A program made the position numbers and the translations under genes. The notes beneath the pieces are model-generated. The model was not told where the DNA came from, ran no database searches, and saw nothing but the letters and a program-made list of their open reading frames with translations. From Janthinobacterium sp. 1_2014MBL_MicDiv (GTDB lineage Bacteria; Pseudomonadota; Gammaproteobacteria; Burkholderiales; Burkholderiaceae_D), in contig NZ_CP011319.1 of the NCBI RefSeq assembly GCF_001865675.1, positions 5,208,001-5,272,000 on the forward strand: DNA of 64,000 bases. The letters run 5' to 3'. This document shows positions 8,467-17,350 of the stretch, in pieces (the stretch's first letter is position 1; each line of letters begins with the position of its first letter).

Positions 8467-9435
8467 TCAGCGTTTTCCCTTGTGCATTTTCAGGCTTGCG
8501 CCGGCGACGATTTCCAGGCACAGGTCTTCATAGCTGGTGCCTTCCGCGCGCGCCGCCATCGGCACGAGCGAATGGCCCGTCATGCCCGGCGAGGTATTCA
8601 CCTCCAGCAAAAACAGCTTGCTGTCGGCCGCGCGCATCAGCACATCGACCCGTCCCCAGCCTTCGCAGCCGAGGGCGCGGTAGGCTTCCAGGGCGATACG
8701 CTCCATCTCTGCGATGATCGCCTGGTCCAGCTGCGGCGGGCAGAAATACTGCGTATCGTCCGTGAAGTACTTGTTCTGATAATCGTAATTACCTTGCGGA
8801 GCGACGATTTCGATCGGCGGCAGCGCGCGCGCCGTGGCGCCCTTGCCCAGGATCGCGACGGTGAATTCGCGGCCCTTGATGAATTCCTCGGCCAGCACCG
8901 AATCATCGAGGCCGGCGGCGATGTCGTAGGCGGCCTGGAAGGCCGACGCTTCGTTGACCGTCGTGATGCCGATGCTCGAACCTTCATGCGGCGGCTTGAC
9001 GATCAGCGGCAAGCCCAGTTCCATGGCGACCTTGGCCAGGTCGGAGCTGTCGTTCAGCACCGCGTACTTGGGCGTCGGCAACTGGTGCATCAGCCAGATC
9101 ATCTTGGTGTAGACCTTGTCCATGCCTACCGAGCAGGCCATCACGCCGCTGCCCGTGTAGGGAATGCCCAGCTGTTCCAGCGCGCCCTGCAGGCTGCCGT
9201 CTTCGCCGAAGCGGCCGTGCAGCGCGATGAAGACGCGGTCGAATTTCTCGGCGGCCAGTTCGGCCAGGCTGCGTTCGCCCGTGTCGAAGCCATGCGCATC
9301 CACGCCATGGCTTTTCAATGCGGCCAGCACGCCCGCGCCGGACATCAGCGACACTTCGCGCTCGGCCGAGCGGCCGCCGAACAGGACGCCGACCTTGCCC
9401 AATTGTTTTACGTCGATAGCTGAAGCTTGGTTCAC
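8467..9435 (-). CDS. ddlB: D-alanine--D-alanine ligase
   Basis: ATP-grasp enzyme of 322 residues making D-Ala-D-Ala for the murein pentapeptide. It has the N-terminal VGVLFGGRSAEREVSL motif, the central VKPPHEGSSIGI loop and the C-terminal LEVNTSPGMTGHSL metal-binding segment. The start is a GTG at 9435 with AAGG upstream, and the murC stop lies 1 base away. The DdlB form encoded within dcw clusters is the expected paralogue. Confidence 0.97.
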   Translation of the reverse strand: MNQASAIDVKQLGKVGVLFGGRSAEREVSLMSGAGVLAALKSHGVDAHGFDTGERSLAELAAEKFDRVFIALHGRFGEDGSLQGALEQLGIPYTGSGVMACSVGMDKVYTKMIWLMHQLPTPKYAVLNDSSDLAKVAMELGLPLIVKPPHEGSSIGITTVNEASAFQAAYDIAAGLDDSVLAEEFIKGREFTVAILGKGATARALPPIEIVAPQGNYDYQNKYFTDDTQYFCPPQLDQAIIAEMERIALEAYRALGCEGWGRVDVLMRAADSKLFLLEVNTSPGMTGHSLVPMAARAEGTSYEDLCLEIVAGASLKMHKGKR

Positions 9436-9436
9436 A

Positions 9437-10840
9437 TCAGGCCTTTACAGTGTTGGATTGATACGTAGTCAGTTGTTGCGGGATGCCGCTGATGGAGCCC
9501 GCACCCATGGTCAGCACGACGTCGCCGTCGCGCGCCACGCTCATGATGGTGTCGGCCATGTCCTTCATGGACTCGACGAAAATCGGTTCGATCTTGCCGC
9601 GCGCGCGCAGCGCATGCGCCAGTGCGCGGCCGTCGGCGGCGACGATAGGGGCTTCGCCCGCCGCATACACTTCGGACAGCAGCAGCACGTCCGGTGCACT
9701 GAGCACCTTGACGAAATCCTCGAACAGATCGCGCGTGCGACTGTAGCGGTGCGGCTGGAAAGCCAGCACCAGTCGGCGGCCCGGGTAGGCGGCGCGCGCC
9801 GCGGCCAGGGTTACTTCCGTTTCCACAGGGTGGTGGCCGAAATCGTCGACCAGCGCGAAGCTGCCGCCGTTCGGCAGCGCCACGTCGCCATAGCGCGTGA
9901 AACGCCGGCCCACGCCGGAGAATTCGGCCAGGCCCTGCTGCGTGGCGGTATCGGCGATGCCGATTTCACGCGCGATGGCGATCGCCGAGCAGGCATTCTG
10001 CACATTGTGCATGCCAGGCTGGTTCAGCACCACGTCGAGGTCCGGATAGCCTTCCTGCAGCACGGTGAAATGCATTTCCAGCCCTACGGCGCGCGCATTG
10101 ATGGCGCGCACTTGCGCGTCTTCCGCAAAACCGTAGGTGGTGACCGGCTTGGTCACGGACGGGATGATGGCGCGCACGTGCGGATCGTCGATGCACAGCA
10201 TGGCGCGGCCATAGAACGGCAAACGGTGCGTGAACTGCACGAACGCCTGCTTGAGCTTTTCAAAATCGTGCTCGTAGGTGTCCATGTGATCGGCGTCGAT
10301 ATTCGTGATCACTTCGATCATCGGCGTCAGGTTCAGGAACGAGGCGTCCGATTCATCGGCTTCGGCCACCAGGTAGTCTCCCGAGCCGAGTTTCGCATTC
10401 GCGCCGGCGCTGGTCAGGCGACCGCCGATGACGAAGGTGGGATCGAGGCCGCCCTGCGCCAGCACCGACGCCACCAGGCTGGTGGTGGTGGTCTTGCCGT
10501 GCGTGCCGGCGATCGCGATGCCGCGTTTCAGGCGCATCAACTCGCCCAGCATCACGGCACGCGGCACCAGCGGGATCTTGCGCGCGCGCGCTGCCGCCAC
10601 TTCCGGATTGTCCTGCGGGACGGCGCCCGACGTGACCACCGCATCGGCGTCGCCGATATTTTCAGCCGCGTGACCGAGCATGACGGTCGCGCCCAGGCTC
10701 GCCAGGCGCTGCGTCGCCGCATTGCTGCCCAGGTCGGAGCCCGACACCTTGTAGCCCAGGTTGACCAGCACTTCGGCGATGCCGCTCATGCCGCTGCCGC
10801 CAATGCCGACAAAGTGGATATTGTTTACTTTATGCTTCAC
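9437..10840 (-). CDS. murC: UDP-N-acetylmuramate--L-alanine ligase
   Basis: Adds L-alanine to UDP-MurNAc, the first amino-acid step of murein precursor synthesis. The start is placed at GTG 10840 (VKHKVNNIHFVGIGG), which has GAGGT at good spacing overlapping the end of murG and matches the usual MurC N-terminus; an ATG 48 bases upstream lies inside murG. The Rossmann motif GIGGSGMSG is at the N-terminus, and the ligase P-loop GTHGKTTTTS and DDFGHHPVE follow. It is 467 residues long. Confidence 0.97.
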   Translation of the reverse strand: MKHKVNNIHFVGIGGSGMSGIAEVLVNLGYKVSGSDLGSNAATQRLASLGATVMLGHAAENIGDADAVVTSGAVPQDNPEVAAARARKIPLVPRAVMLGELMRLKRGIAIAGTHGKTTTTSLVASVLAQGGLDPTFVIGGRLTSAGANAKLGSGDYLVAEADESDASFLNLTPMIEVITNIDADHMDTYEHDFEKLKQAFVQFTHRLPFYGRAMLCIDDPHVRAIIPSVTKPVTTYGFAEDAQVRAINARAVGLEMHFTVLQEGYPDLDVVLNQPGMHNVQNACSAIAIAREIGIADTATQQGLAEFSGVGRRFTRYGDVALPNGGSFALVDDFGHHPVETEVTLAAARAAYPGRRLVLAFQPHRYSRTRDLFEDFVKVLSAPDVLLLSEVYAAGEAPIVAADGRALAHALRARGKIEPIFVESMKDMADTIMSVARDGDVVLTMGAGSISGIPQQLTTYQSNTVKA

Positions 10841-10850
10841 AGAGCTAACC

Positions 10851-11945
10851 TCATGCCAGTTTTTCCAATACGTTTGCGATCGCCTCATTGGCGTCGCGCT
10901 TGCCTGCTGCCAGTGCCGCCTGCGCCATCTGCTGGCAGCTGTCGCGGTCCAGCGACGCCAGCAAGGCGCTCAGCGACGCCGCACTCATTTCCGTCTGCGG
11001 CAGGTGAATCGCCGCGCCTTGTTGCGCCATCCATTGCGCGTTGTCGCGCTGGTGGCTGGTGGTCGACGCCACCAGCGGCACGAGCACGCTGGCCACGCCG
11101 GCCGCCGTCAGTTCCGACAGGGTGATCGCGCCGGCGCGGCAGATCACCAGGTCGGCCTCGGTATAGGCCCTGGCCATGTCGTCGATGAAGTCGACCACAT
11201 TGGCTTGCACGCCCGCCTGCGCATAGGCGGCATGCAGGGCGTCGATATTCTTCTTGCCCGACTGGTGCGTCACCAGCGGGCGTTCGCCCTCCGGCATCAG
11301 CGCCAGCGCGGCGGGCAGGTTGTCGTTCAGCGCTTTCGCGCCCAGGCTGCCGCCCACCACCAGGATGCGCAGCGGTCCGCTGCGTCCCGCGAAACGCGGC
11401 GCCGGCGGCGCCATGGCTAGGATCTCGGCGCGCACGGGATTGCCCGTGACGACGGCCTTGCCGGCGGCGTTGCCGAAGTCGGCGGGAAAACCGAAACACA
11501 CTTTCTGCGCCAGCGGCACCAGGGTCTTGTTCGACAGCAGCAGCGCCGCGTCGGCATTGACCAGCACCAGCGGCACGCCTTTCAGGCGCGCCATCAGGCC
11601 GCCCGGCACGGTGACGTAGCCGCCCATGCCCATCACCACGTCCGGCTTGCGGCTGGCGATGAAACGGCGGATGGCAAAGAAGCTGGCCAGCATCTTGAAG
11701 CCGCCCTTCAGCGTGTGCGCCAGGCCCTTGCCGCGCATGCCCGAGAACGCAATGGCGTCCATCGGGATGCCGCTCTTCGGCACCAGCTCCTGCTCCATGC
11801 CGTGGGTCGTGCCCAGCCAGCTCACCTCCCAGCCGCGCGCGCGCATCGTCTGCGCAATCGCCAGGCCAGGGAAAATATGGCCGCCGGTGCCGGCCGCCAT
11901 GATCATCAGTCGTTTAGTCGGATTCAAATTCGTCACGTTGCTCAT
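10851..11945 (-). CDS. murG: Undecaprenyldiphospho-muramoylpentapeptide GlcNAc transferase
   Basis: GT28 glycosyltransferase (364 residues) that converts lipid I to lipid II at the inner face of the membrane. Signatures are MAAGTGGHIFPGLAIA at the N-terminus, VVGGSLGAKALND in the centre and ICRAGAITLSEL in the UDP-GlcNAc site. The ATG overlaps the ftsW stop by four bases (ATGA), implying coupled translation. Confidence 0.98.
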   Translation of the reverse strand: MSNVTNLNPTKRLMIMAAGTGGHIFPGLAIAQTMRARGWEVSWLGTTHGMEQELVPKSGIPMDAIAFSGMRGKGLAHTLKGGFKMLASFFAIRRFIASRKPDVVMGMGGYVTVPGGLMARLKGVPLVLVNADAALLLSNKTLVPLAQKVCFGFPADFGNAAGKAVVTGNPVRAEILAMAPPAPRFAGRSGPLRILVVGGSLGAKALNDNLPAALALMPEGERPLVTHQSGKKNIDALHAAYAQAGVQANVVDFIDDMARAYTEADLVICRAGAITLSELTAAGVASVLVPLVASTTSHQRDNAQWMAQQGAAIHLPQTEMSAASLSALLASLDRDSCQQMAQAALAAGKRDANEAIANVLEKLA

Positions 11946-13153
11946 AGCCGGCCCCCACGCATCAGGATCCGGTTTTCATAATCGATGCGCAGCAAAATCG
12001 CCAGGCCGATACAGTTAATCAATACGCCCGTGCCGCCATAGCTCATCAGTGGCAGGGTCAGGCCCTTGGTCGGCAGCAGGCCCAGGTTCACGCCCATGTT
12101 AATGAACGTCTGCACGCCAATCCAGATGGCGATGCCTTTCGCCGTCAAGCCGGCGAAGGTCTGGTCGATGGCGATCGCCTGGCGGCCGATGTCGAAGGCG
12201 CGCTTGATAATCCAGTAGAACATGCCAATCACGACCAGGACGCCGACCAGGCCCAATTCCTCGCCGATCACGGCCAGCAGGAAGTCCGTATGCGCTTCGG
12301 GCAGGTAATGCAGTTTTTCCACGCTGCCGCCGAGGCCCACGCCAAACAGTTCGCCGCGCCCGAAGGCGATCAGCGAGTGCGTCAGCTGGTATGCCTTGTT
12401 CAGCGCATTGTCTTCCTGCCACGGATCGAGATACGCAAAAAACCGCTCGCGGCGGAATTTAGACAGGGCGATGATGGTGACGAAAATCGCCGTCAGCATG
12501 GCGCCGATGCCGCCGAACCAGATCGCATTGACGCCGCCCAGGAACAGGATGCCCATGGCGATGCAGACGATCACGCCGAAGGCGCCCAGGTCGGGCTCCA
12601 TCAGCAGCAGCAAGCCGACGAAGCTGACGGCGAGCGCCATCGGCATGAAGCCCTTGGTCAGCTTGTGCATGTATTCCTGCTTGCGCACCGTGTAATCGGC
12701 CGCGTACAGCACCATCACCACTTTCATCAGCTCGGACGGCTGCGGCCGCAGGCCCGGCAGATTCAGCCAGCGGCGACCGCCGTTGACCGATACGCCCAGG
12801 CCCGGTATCAGCACCATCACCAGCAGCACCAGGGTGCCGATGAACAGCCACGGCGCCATCTTTTGCCAGGTCGCGATACGGATGCGGAACACCAGCGCGC
12901 CGGCGATGATCGACACGCCGATAAACAGCGCCTGGCGCACGACAAAATAATTGTTCGTGTAGGCGGCGAACTTGCGCGCATCCGACAGCGAGATCGAGGC
13001 CGAATACACCATCACCATGCCCAGCAGCATGAGCAGCAGGACCACCCACACCAGCGGCTGGTCGTAATCCATCATTTTCGACTGCCGCGCGCGGCTATCC
13101 AGCGGCTTGGCAGCCGAGCCGGAACCGAAGCTGAAGGGCAGTTGGAAGGCCAT
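11942..13153 (-). CDS. ftsW: Peptidoglycan glycosyltransferase FtsW (SEDS family)
   Basis: Polytopic divisome protein of 403 residues that polymerises lipid II together with FtsI. About ten transmembrane helices are visible. SEDS landmarks include GGRRWLNL, MEPDLGAF, PEAHTDFLLAVIGEELG and LPLMSYGGTGV. The ATG at 13153 shares its A with the murD stop (TGATG); the longer open frame upstream runs inside murD and is not used. Confidence 0.97.
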   Translation of the reverse strand: MAFQLPFSFGSGSAAKPLDSRARQSKMMDYDQPLVWVVLLLMLLGMVMVYSASISLSDARKFAAYTNNYFVVRQALFIGVSIIAGALVFRIRIATWQKMAPWLFIGTLVLLVMVLIPGLGVSVNGGRRWLNLPGLRPQPSELMKVVMVLYAADYTVRKQEYMHKLTKGFMPMALAVSFVGLLLLMEPDLGAFGVIVCIAMGILFLGGVNAIWFGGIGAMLTAIFVTIIALSKFRRERFFAYLDPWQEDNALNKAYQLTHSLIAFGRGELFGVGLGGSVEKLHYLPEAHTDFLLAVIGEELGLVGVLVVIGMFYWIIKRAFDIGRQAIAIDQTFAGLTAKGIAIWIGVQTFINMGVNLGLLPTKGLTLPLMSYGGTGVLINCIGLAILLRIDYENRILMRGGRL

Positions 13154-14730
13154 CAGATATCCTGTCCGTTTTCCAGGGCGATGTCGCGCACGGCGTCGAC
13201 AAACACCTGCGCGCGGTGCGCATAGTTCTTGAACATGTCCAGGCTGGCGCACGCCGGCGACAGCAGCACGGCATCGCCGGCCAGGGCCAGGGCGCTGGCG
13301 CGCTTGACCGCTTCCGGCAAAGTGGCGCAGTCGATGATGTCCACGCCGGCCGGTTCGAGGGCTGCGCGCAGCGCAGGCGCATCGCGGCCGATCAGCACCA
13401 CGGCGCGCGCATAGCGCGACACGGGTTCGGCCAGCGGCGAAAAATCCTGCCCCTTGCCGTCGCCACCGGCGATCAGCACCAGGCGCTGCTCCGCGCCGCC
13501 GAAGGCCTTGCCCAGGCCGAACAGGGCCGCCACCGTGGCGCCCACGTTCGTGCCCTTGCTGTCATCGTAGTATTCGACTTCGTTGACGGCCGTGACCAGT
13601 TCCACGCGGTGCGGTTCGCCCTGGTATTCGCGCAAGCCATGCAGCAGCGGCGCGAACGGCAGGCCGATGGCGCGGCACAGGGCCAGCGCCGCCAGCGCGT
13701 TCGAGGCATTGTGCTGGCCGCGGATTTTCAGCGCATCGGCCGGCATCAGTTTTTTCGCCATCGTCGGCACCGGTTCCGGCGCCGGATCGTTCTTCTTGCG
13801 CTTTTTCTCGATCACTTCTTCGCTCGGCACGGCTTGCGCCAGCCAGAAGATGCCGCGTTCATTGACCAGGCCAAAACTGTCCACTTCGGCCGGCTCGCCC
13901 GTGCCGAAGGTAATGCTCTCCGCCAGCGGATTGGCCATGCGCATGACGGCGGCATCGTCGCGGTTCAGGACGCGCACGGTCTCGTCGCCGAAGATGCGCG
14001 CCTTGTCCTGGGCGTAGGCAGCCATGTCGCCATGCCAGTCCAGGTGGTCCTGCGACAGGTTCAACACCGTGGCCGCATCGGCCTGCAGGCTGAAGGTCGT
14101 GTGCAGCTGGAAGCTGGACAGCTCGAGGATCCACGCCTGCGGCAGGTTGCCGGCGACGGGCGCCGCGGCTTCTGCAGCGTCCTCGCCGTCACTCTCAGGC
14201 TGAGACACAGGCTGCGGCGCGGGCGCGGCGTCGAGCACCTCGCGCAGCACGTCCAGCGCGGCCGGGCTGATATTGCCGGCCACGCGCGTGGCCAGGCCCG
14301 CGCGCTCGCACAGCAGGCCCACCAGGCTGGTCACCGTCGTCTTGCCATTCGTGCCCGTGATGGCGATGACTTTCGGCGCATAGCCGCGCTCCGCCTTGAG
14401 GAACACCAGCGCTTGCGCGAACAGTTCGATCTCGCCCCACACGGGAATATTCTTTTCCAGCGCGGCCGGCGCAATCTGCGCCAATTCGCGGCCCGGCGCC
14501 AGGCCGGGGCTGACGGCGACGAAATCGACGCCATCGAGCAGGTCGGCCGTGAAGGCGCCGGCGATGAACTGCGCCTGCGGCACGGCGGCCTGCAGGGCGG
14601 CCAGGCGCTCGGGCGCTTCGCGCGTATCGGCCACGCGCACGGCAGCCCCGCTGCGGGCCAGCCACAGGGCCATGGCCAGCCCCGATTCGCCGAGGCCCAG
14701 CACCAGTGCGGTTTTAGCGTCGTACATCAT
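13153..14730 (-). CDS. murD: UDP-N-acetylmuramoyl-L-alanine--D-glutamate ligase, with two inserts
   Basis: MurD adds D-glutamate to the murein precursor. Residues 7-18 form the Rossmann-like start (ALVLGLGESGLA); the P-loop GTNGKTT is at 126-132, with LSQDHLDWH and YDDSKGTNVGA further on. At 525 residues it is much longer than the roughly 440 usual for the family. The extra length is an Ala/Pro/Glu-rich stretch at about 167-195 and a Lys/Pro-rich stretch at about 303-327. Both lie between conserved blocks, so the catalytic core looks intact. The first ATG shares a base with the mraY stop. Confidence 0.96.
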   Translation of the reverse strand: MMYDAKTALVLGLGESGLAMALWLARSGAAVRVADTREAPERLAALQAAVPQAQFIAGAFTADLLDGVDFVAVSPGLAPGRELAQIAPAALEKNIPVWGEIELFAQALVFLKAERGYAPKVIAITGTNGKTTVTSLVGLLCERAGLATRVAGNISPAALDVLREVLDAAPAPQPVSQPESDGEDAAEAAAPVAGNLPQAWILELSSFQLHTTFSLQADAATVLNLSQDHLDWHGDMAAYAQDKARIFGDETVRVLNRDDAAVMRMANPLAESITFGTGEPAEVDSFGLVNERGIFWLAQAVPSEEVIEKKRKKNDPAPEPVPTMAKKLMPADALKIRGQHNASNALAALALCRAIGLPFAPLLHGLREYQGEPHRVELVTAVNEVEYYDDSKGTNVGATVAALFGLGKAFGGAEQRLVLIAGGDGKGQDFSPLAEPVSRYARAVVLIGRDAPALRAALEPAGVDIIDCATLPEAVKRASALALAGDAVLLSPACASLDMFKNYAHRAQVFVDAVRDIALENGQDI

Positions 14731-15905
14731 CAGCGCAGCTTCAAGGTGGTCAGGCCGAGCAGCACCAGCATCATGGTGATGATCCAGAAACGCACGACGA
14801 CCTGCGTCTCCTTCCAGCCTTTTTGTTCAAAATGGTGATGCAGTGGCGCCATCAGGAAGACGCGGCGGCCTACGCCATAGCGCTTCTTGGTGTACTTGAA
14901 CCACGCCACCTGGATGATCACGGACAGCGTTTCGACGACGAAGATGCCGCCCATGATGAACAGGACGATTTCCTGGCGCACGATGACGGCGATGGTGCCC
15001 AGCGCGCCGCCCAGGGCCAGTGCGCCCACGTCGCCCATGAAGACCTTGGCGGGATGGGTGTTATACCAGAGGAAGGCCAGGCCGGAGCCGGCCAGCGCGC
15101 CGCAGAAGATCACCAGTTCGCCGGCGCCCGGAATATGCGGGATGAACAGGTAGCGCGCGTACGTGACGTTACCCGTCAGGTAGGCGAACAGGCCCAGGGC
15201 TGTGCCCACCATCACGGTCGGCATGATGGCCAGGCCATCGAGACCATCGGTGAAATTGACGGCGTTGCTGGTGCCGACGATGACGCAATAGGTCAGCGCG
15301 ATGAAACCCCAGACGCCCAGCGGATAGCTGATGGTCTTGAAGAATGGCACGATCAAGTCGGCCTTGGGCGGCAGGTCCATGGCAAAGCCGGACTGCACCC
15401 ATGCGTAGATCAGGTTCCACACATGGCCTGCGTCGGGTTCCGAGACGGACACGGAAAACGCCAGGTAGAAGGCGGCGATGATGCCGATCAGCGACTGCCA
15501 GAAGTATTTTTCACGCGAGCGCATGCCTTCCGGATCCTGGTGCACCACCTTGCGGTAGTCGTCGGCCCAGCCGACGGCGCCAAAACCCAGGGTGACGATC
15601 AGCACGGGCCAGATGAAGCGGTTCGACAGGTCGGCCCACAGCAAGGTGGAGATGCCGATGGCGATCAGAATCAGCACGCCGCCCATGGTCGGGGTACCGT
15701 GTTTTTTCAGATGCGTTTGCGGGCCGTCCGTACGCACGGCCTGGCCGACCTTCATGCGCGTGAGCATGCGGATCACGGCCGGACCGGCGCACAGGCCGAT
15801 CAGGATGGCCGTCAGGGTCGCGAAGACGGCGCGGAAGGTGATGAAGTTAAAGACCCGCAGTGGGCCAATGTCGTCCTGGAAATAATGAGCGAGCCAGAGC
15901 AGCAT
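14730..15905 (-). CDS. mraY: Phospho-N-acetylmuramoyl-pentapeptide transferase
   Basis: Integral membrane enzyme (391 residues) producing lipid I from UDP-MurNAc-pentapeptide and undecaprenyl phosphate. Ten helices are expected. Landmarks are KHGTPTMGGVLI, the aspartate pair GWADDYRK, NAVNFTDGLDGLA and APLHHHFEQKGW. The ATG at 15905 starts MLLWLAHYF, the family N-terminus, two bases after the murF TAA; a longer open frame continues upstream but belongs to murF. Confidence 0.98.
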   Translation of the reverse strand: MLLWLAHYFQDDIGPLRVFNFITFRAVFATLTAILIGLCAGPAVIRMLTRMKVGQAVRTDGPQTHLKKHGTPTMGGVLILIAIGISTLLWADLSNRFIWPVLIVTLGFGAVGWADDYRKVVHQDPEGMRSREKYFWQSLIGIIAAFYLAFSVSVSEPDAGHVWNLIYAWVQSGFAMDLPPKADLIVPFFKTISYPLGVWGFIALTYCVIVGTSNAVNFTDGLDGLAIMPTVMVGTALGLFAYLTGNVTYARYLFIPHIPGAGELVIFCGALAGSGLAFLWYNTHPAKVFMGDVGALALGGALGTIAVIVRQEIVLFIMGGIFVVETLSVIIQVAWFKYTKKRYGVGRRVFLMAPLHHHFEQKGWKETQVVVRFWIITMMLVLLGLTTLKLR

Positions 15906-15907
15906 GA

Positions 15908-17350
15908 TTAGTGAGCTTCCTTGTTTTTGTTGTTTGAACCAATCAAATGCTGCACGGCCCGTTCCATTTTCATGAAGCGGGAGCCCTTGATCAATACTGT
16001 TGCATCCGATCGGCCGGACAAATGCGCATCGAGCGCCGCCAGCAAGCCGTCGAACTGTTCGAAATACTCCACGACCGTGCCTGATTCCTGGCTTGCGGCC
16101 GCCTGCGCCGGATTCACCAGATGGCGCGCCAGGCCGCCCGTCGCCAGCACGTGTTCGATGCCTTTGGCGGCGGCGTAGGCGCCGATCTCTTCGTGGAACT
16201 GCTGCCCCTGCGTGCCGACTTCGCCCATCTCGCCCAGCACCAGGATGCGCGGCGCCGCGGCCTGCGCCAGCACATCGATGGCTGCCCGCGCCGAATCCGG
16301 ATTGGCGTTGTAGCTGTCGTCGATGATGGTGGCGCCATTGGCGGCACGTTTTTTCTGCAGGCGGCCGTTCACCGGCGCGAACGCCTCCAGGCCCTGCTTG
16401 ATATGTTCGATGGCGATGCCGGCGCCGACGGCGCATGCCACGGCGGCCAGCGCATTGCGCACATTGTGTTCGCCCGCCGCCTGCAAACCGACGAAGAACT
16501 GGCGCAAGCCGCCGTCCTGCGCGCGCACGCTGACGAACAGGTCGCTGCCAAAATCCTCTGCGGCACGGTGCGTGCAGCTCACTTCCGCATCCTTCGACAG
16601 GCCGAAGGTGATGACCGTGCGCGCGCCGGCCAGCTCGCGCCACAGGGCGGTAAATTCATCGCCGTGCGGGAAGACGGCCACGCCGTCATGCGCCAGGGCG
16701 GCCAGCGCCGCGCCGTTCTCGCGCGCCACGGCTTCCACCGTATGCATGAATTCCTGGTGTTCGCGCTGCGCGTTGTTGACCATCGCCAGGGTCGGCGCGG
16801 CAATCGCGGCCAGACGGGCGATCTCGCCAGGGTGGTTCATGCCCATTTCGATGACGGCTGCCTTGTGCTGCCCGCTCAGGCGGAACAGGGTCAATGGCAC
16901 GCCGATTTCATTATTCAGGTTGCCGCGCGTGGCCAGACGGCCTTCTTCGCCAAAGGCCGCCGCCAGGATGGAAGAAATCATCTCCTTGACGGTGGTCTTG
17001 CCATTGCTGCCGGTAACGCCGATGACGGGCAGGCTGAAACGGCGGCGCCAGTAATTGGCGATGCGGCCCAGCGCCACCAGCGTGTCGGCGGCGACGATGG
17101 CCGGCACCTTGCTGCTGTCCCAGCCTTCCGGCAGGCGCTCGACCAGCACGGCGGCGACGCCCCTGGCGGCCACCTGCTCGAGGAAATCGTGGGCATCGAA
17201 ATTCTCGCCGCGCAGGGCAACGAACAGCGAGCCGGCAGGCGCGCTGCGGCTGTCGGTCGACACACCCGAAAAACTGGCCTCGCCCATCAGCTGTGCGCCA
17301 TCCAGCGACGGCATCAATTCAGCCAGGCTTGCGTGCATCAGGCTATCCAT
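15908..17350 (-). CDS. murF: UDP-N-acetylmuramoyl-tripeptide--D-alanyl-D-alanine ligase
   Basis: Adds the D-Ala-D-Ala dipeptide made by Ddl to the tripeptide precursor. The start is ATG 17350 (MDSLMHASLAELM), which shares a base with the murE stop (TGATG); 480 residues. Motifs include STDSRSAPAGSLFVAL, the P-loop GVTGSNGKTTVKEM, GNLNNEIGVPLT and DDSYNANPDS. Confidence 0.97.
   Translation of the reverse strand: MDSLMHASLAELMPSLDGAQLMGEASFSGVSTDSRSAPAGSLFVALRGENFDAHDFLEQVAARGVAAVLVERLPEGWDSSKVPAIVAADTLVALGRIANYWRRRFSLPVIGVTGSNGKTTVKEMISSILAAAFGEEGRLATRGNLNNEIGVPLTLFRLSGQHKAAVIEMGMNHPGEIARLAAIAAPTLAMVNNAQREHQEFMHTVEAVARENGAALAALAHDGVAVFPHGDEFTALWRELAGARTVITFGLSKDAEVSCTHRAAEDFGSDLFVSVRAQDGGLRQFFVGLQAAGEHNVRNALAAVACAVGAGIAIEHIKQGLEAFAPVNGRLQKKRAANGATIIDDSYNANPDSARAAIDVLAQAAAPRILVLGEMGEVGTQGQQFHEEIGAYAAAKGIEHVLATGGLARHLVNPAQAAASQESGTVVEYFEQFDGLLAALDAHLSGRSDATVLIKGSRFMKMERAVQHLIGSNNKNKEAH

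Noticed and set aside
9164..11125. Long plus-strand frame opposite murC and murG
   Set aside because: Mirror of well-conserved minus-strand genes; composition is not protein-like and no ribosome site is present.
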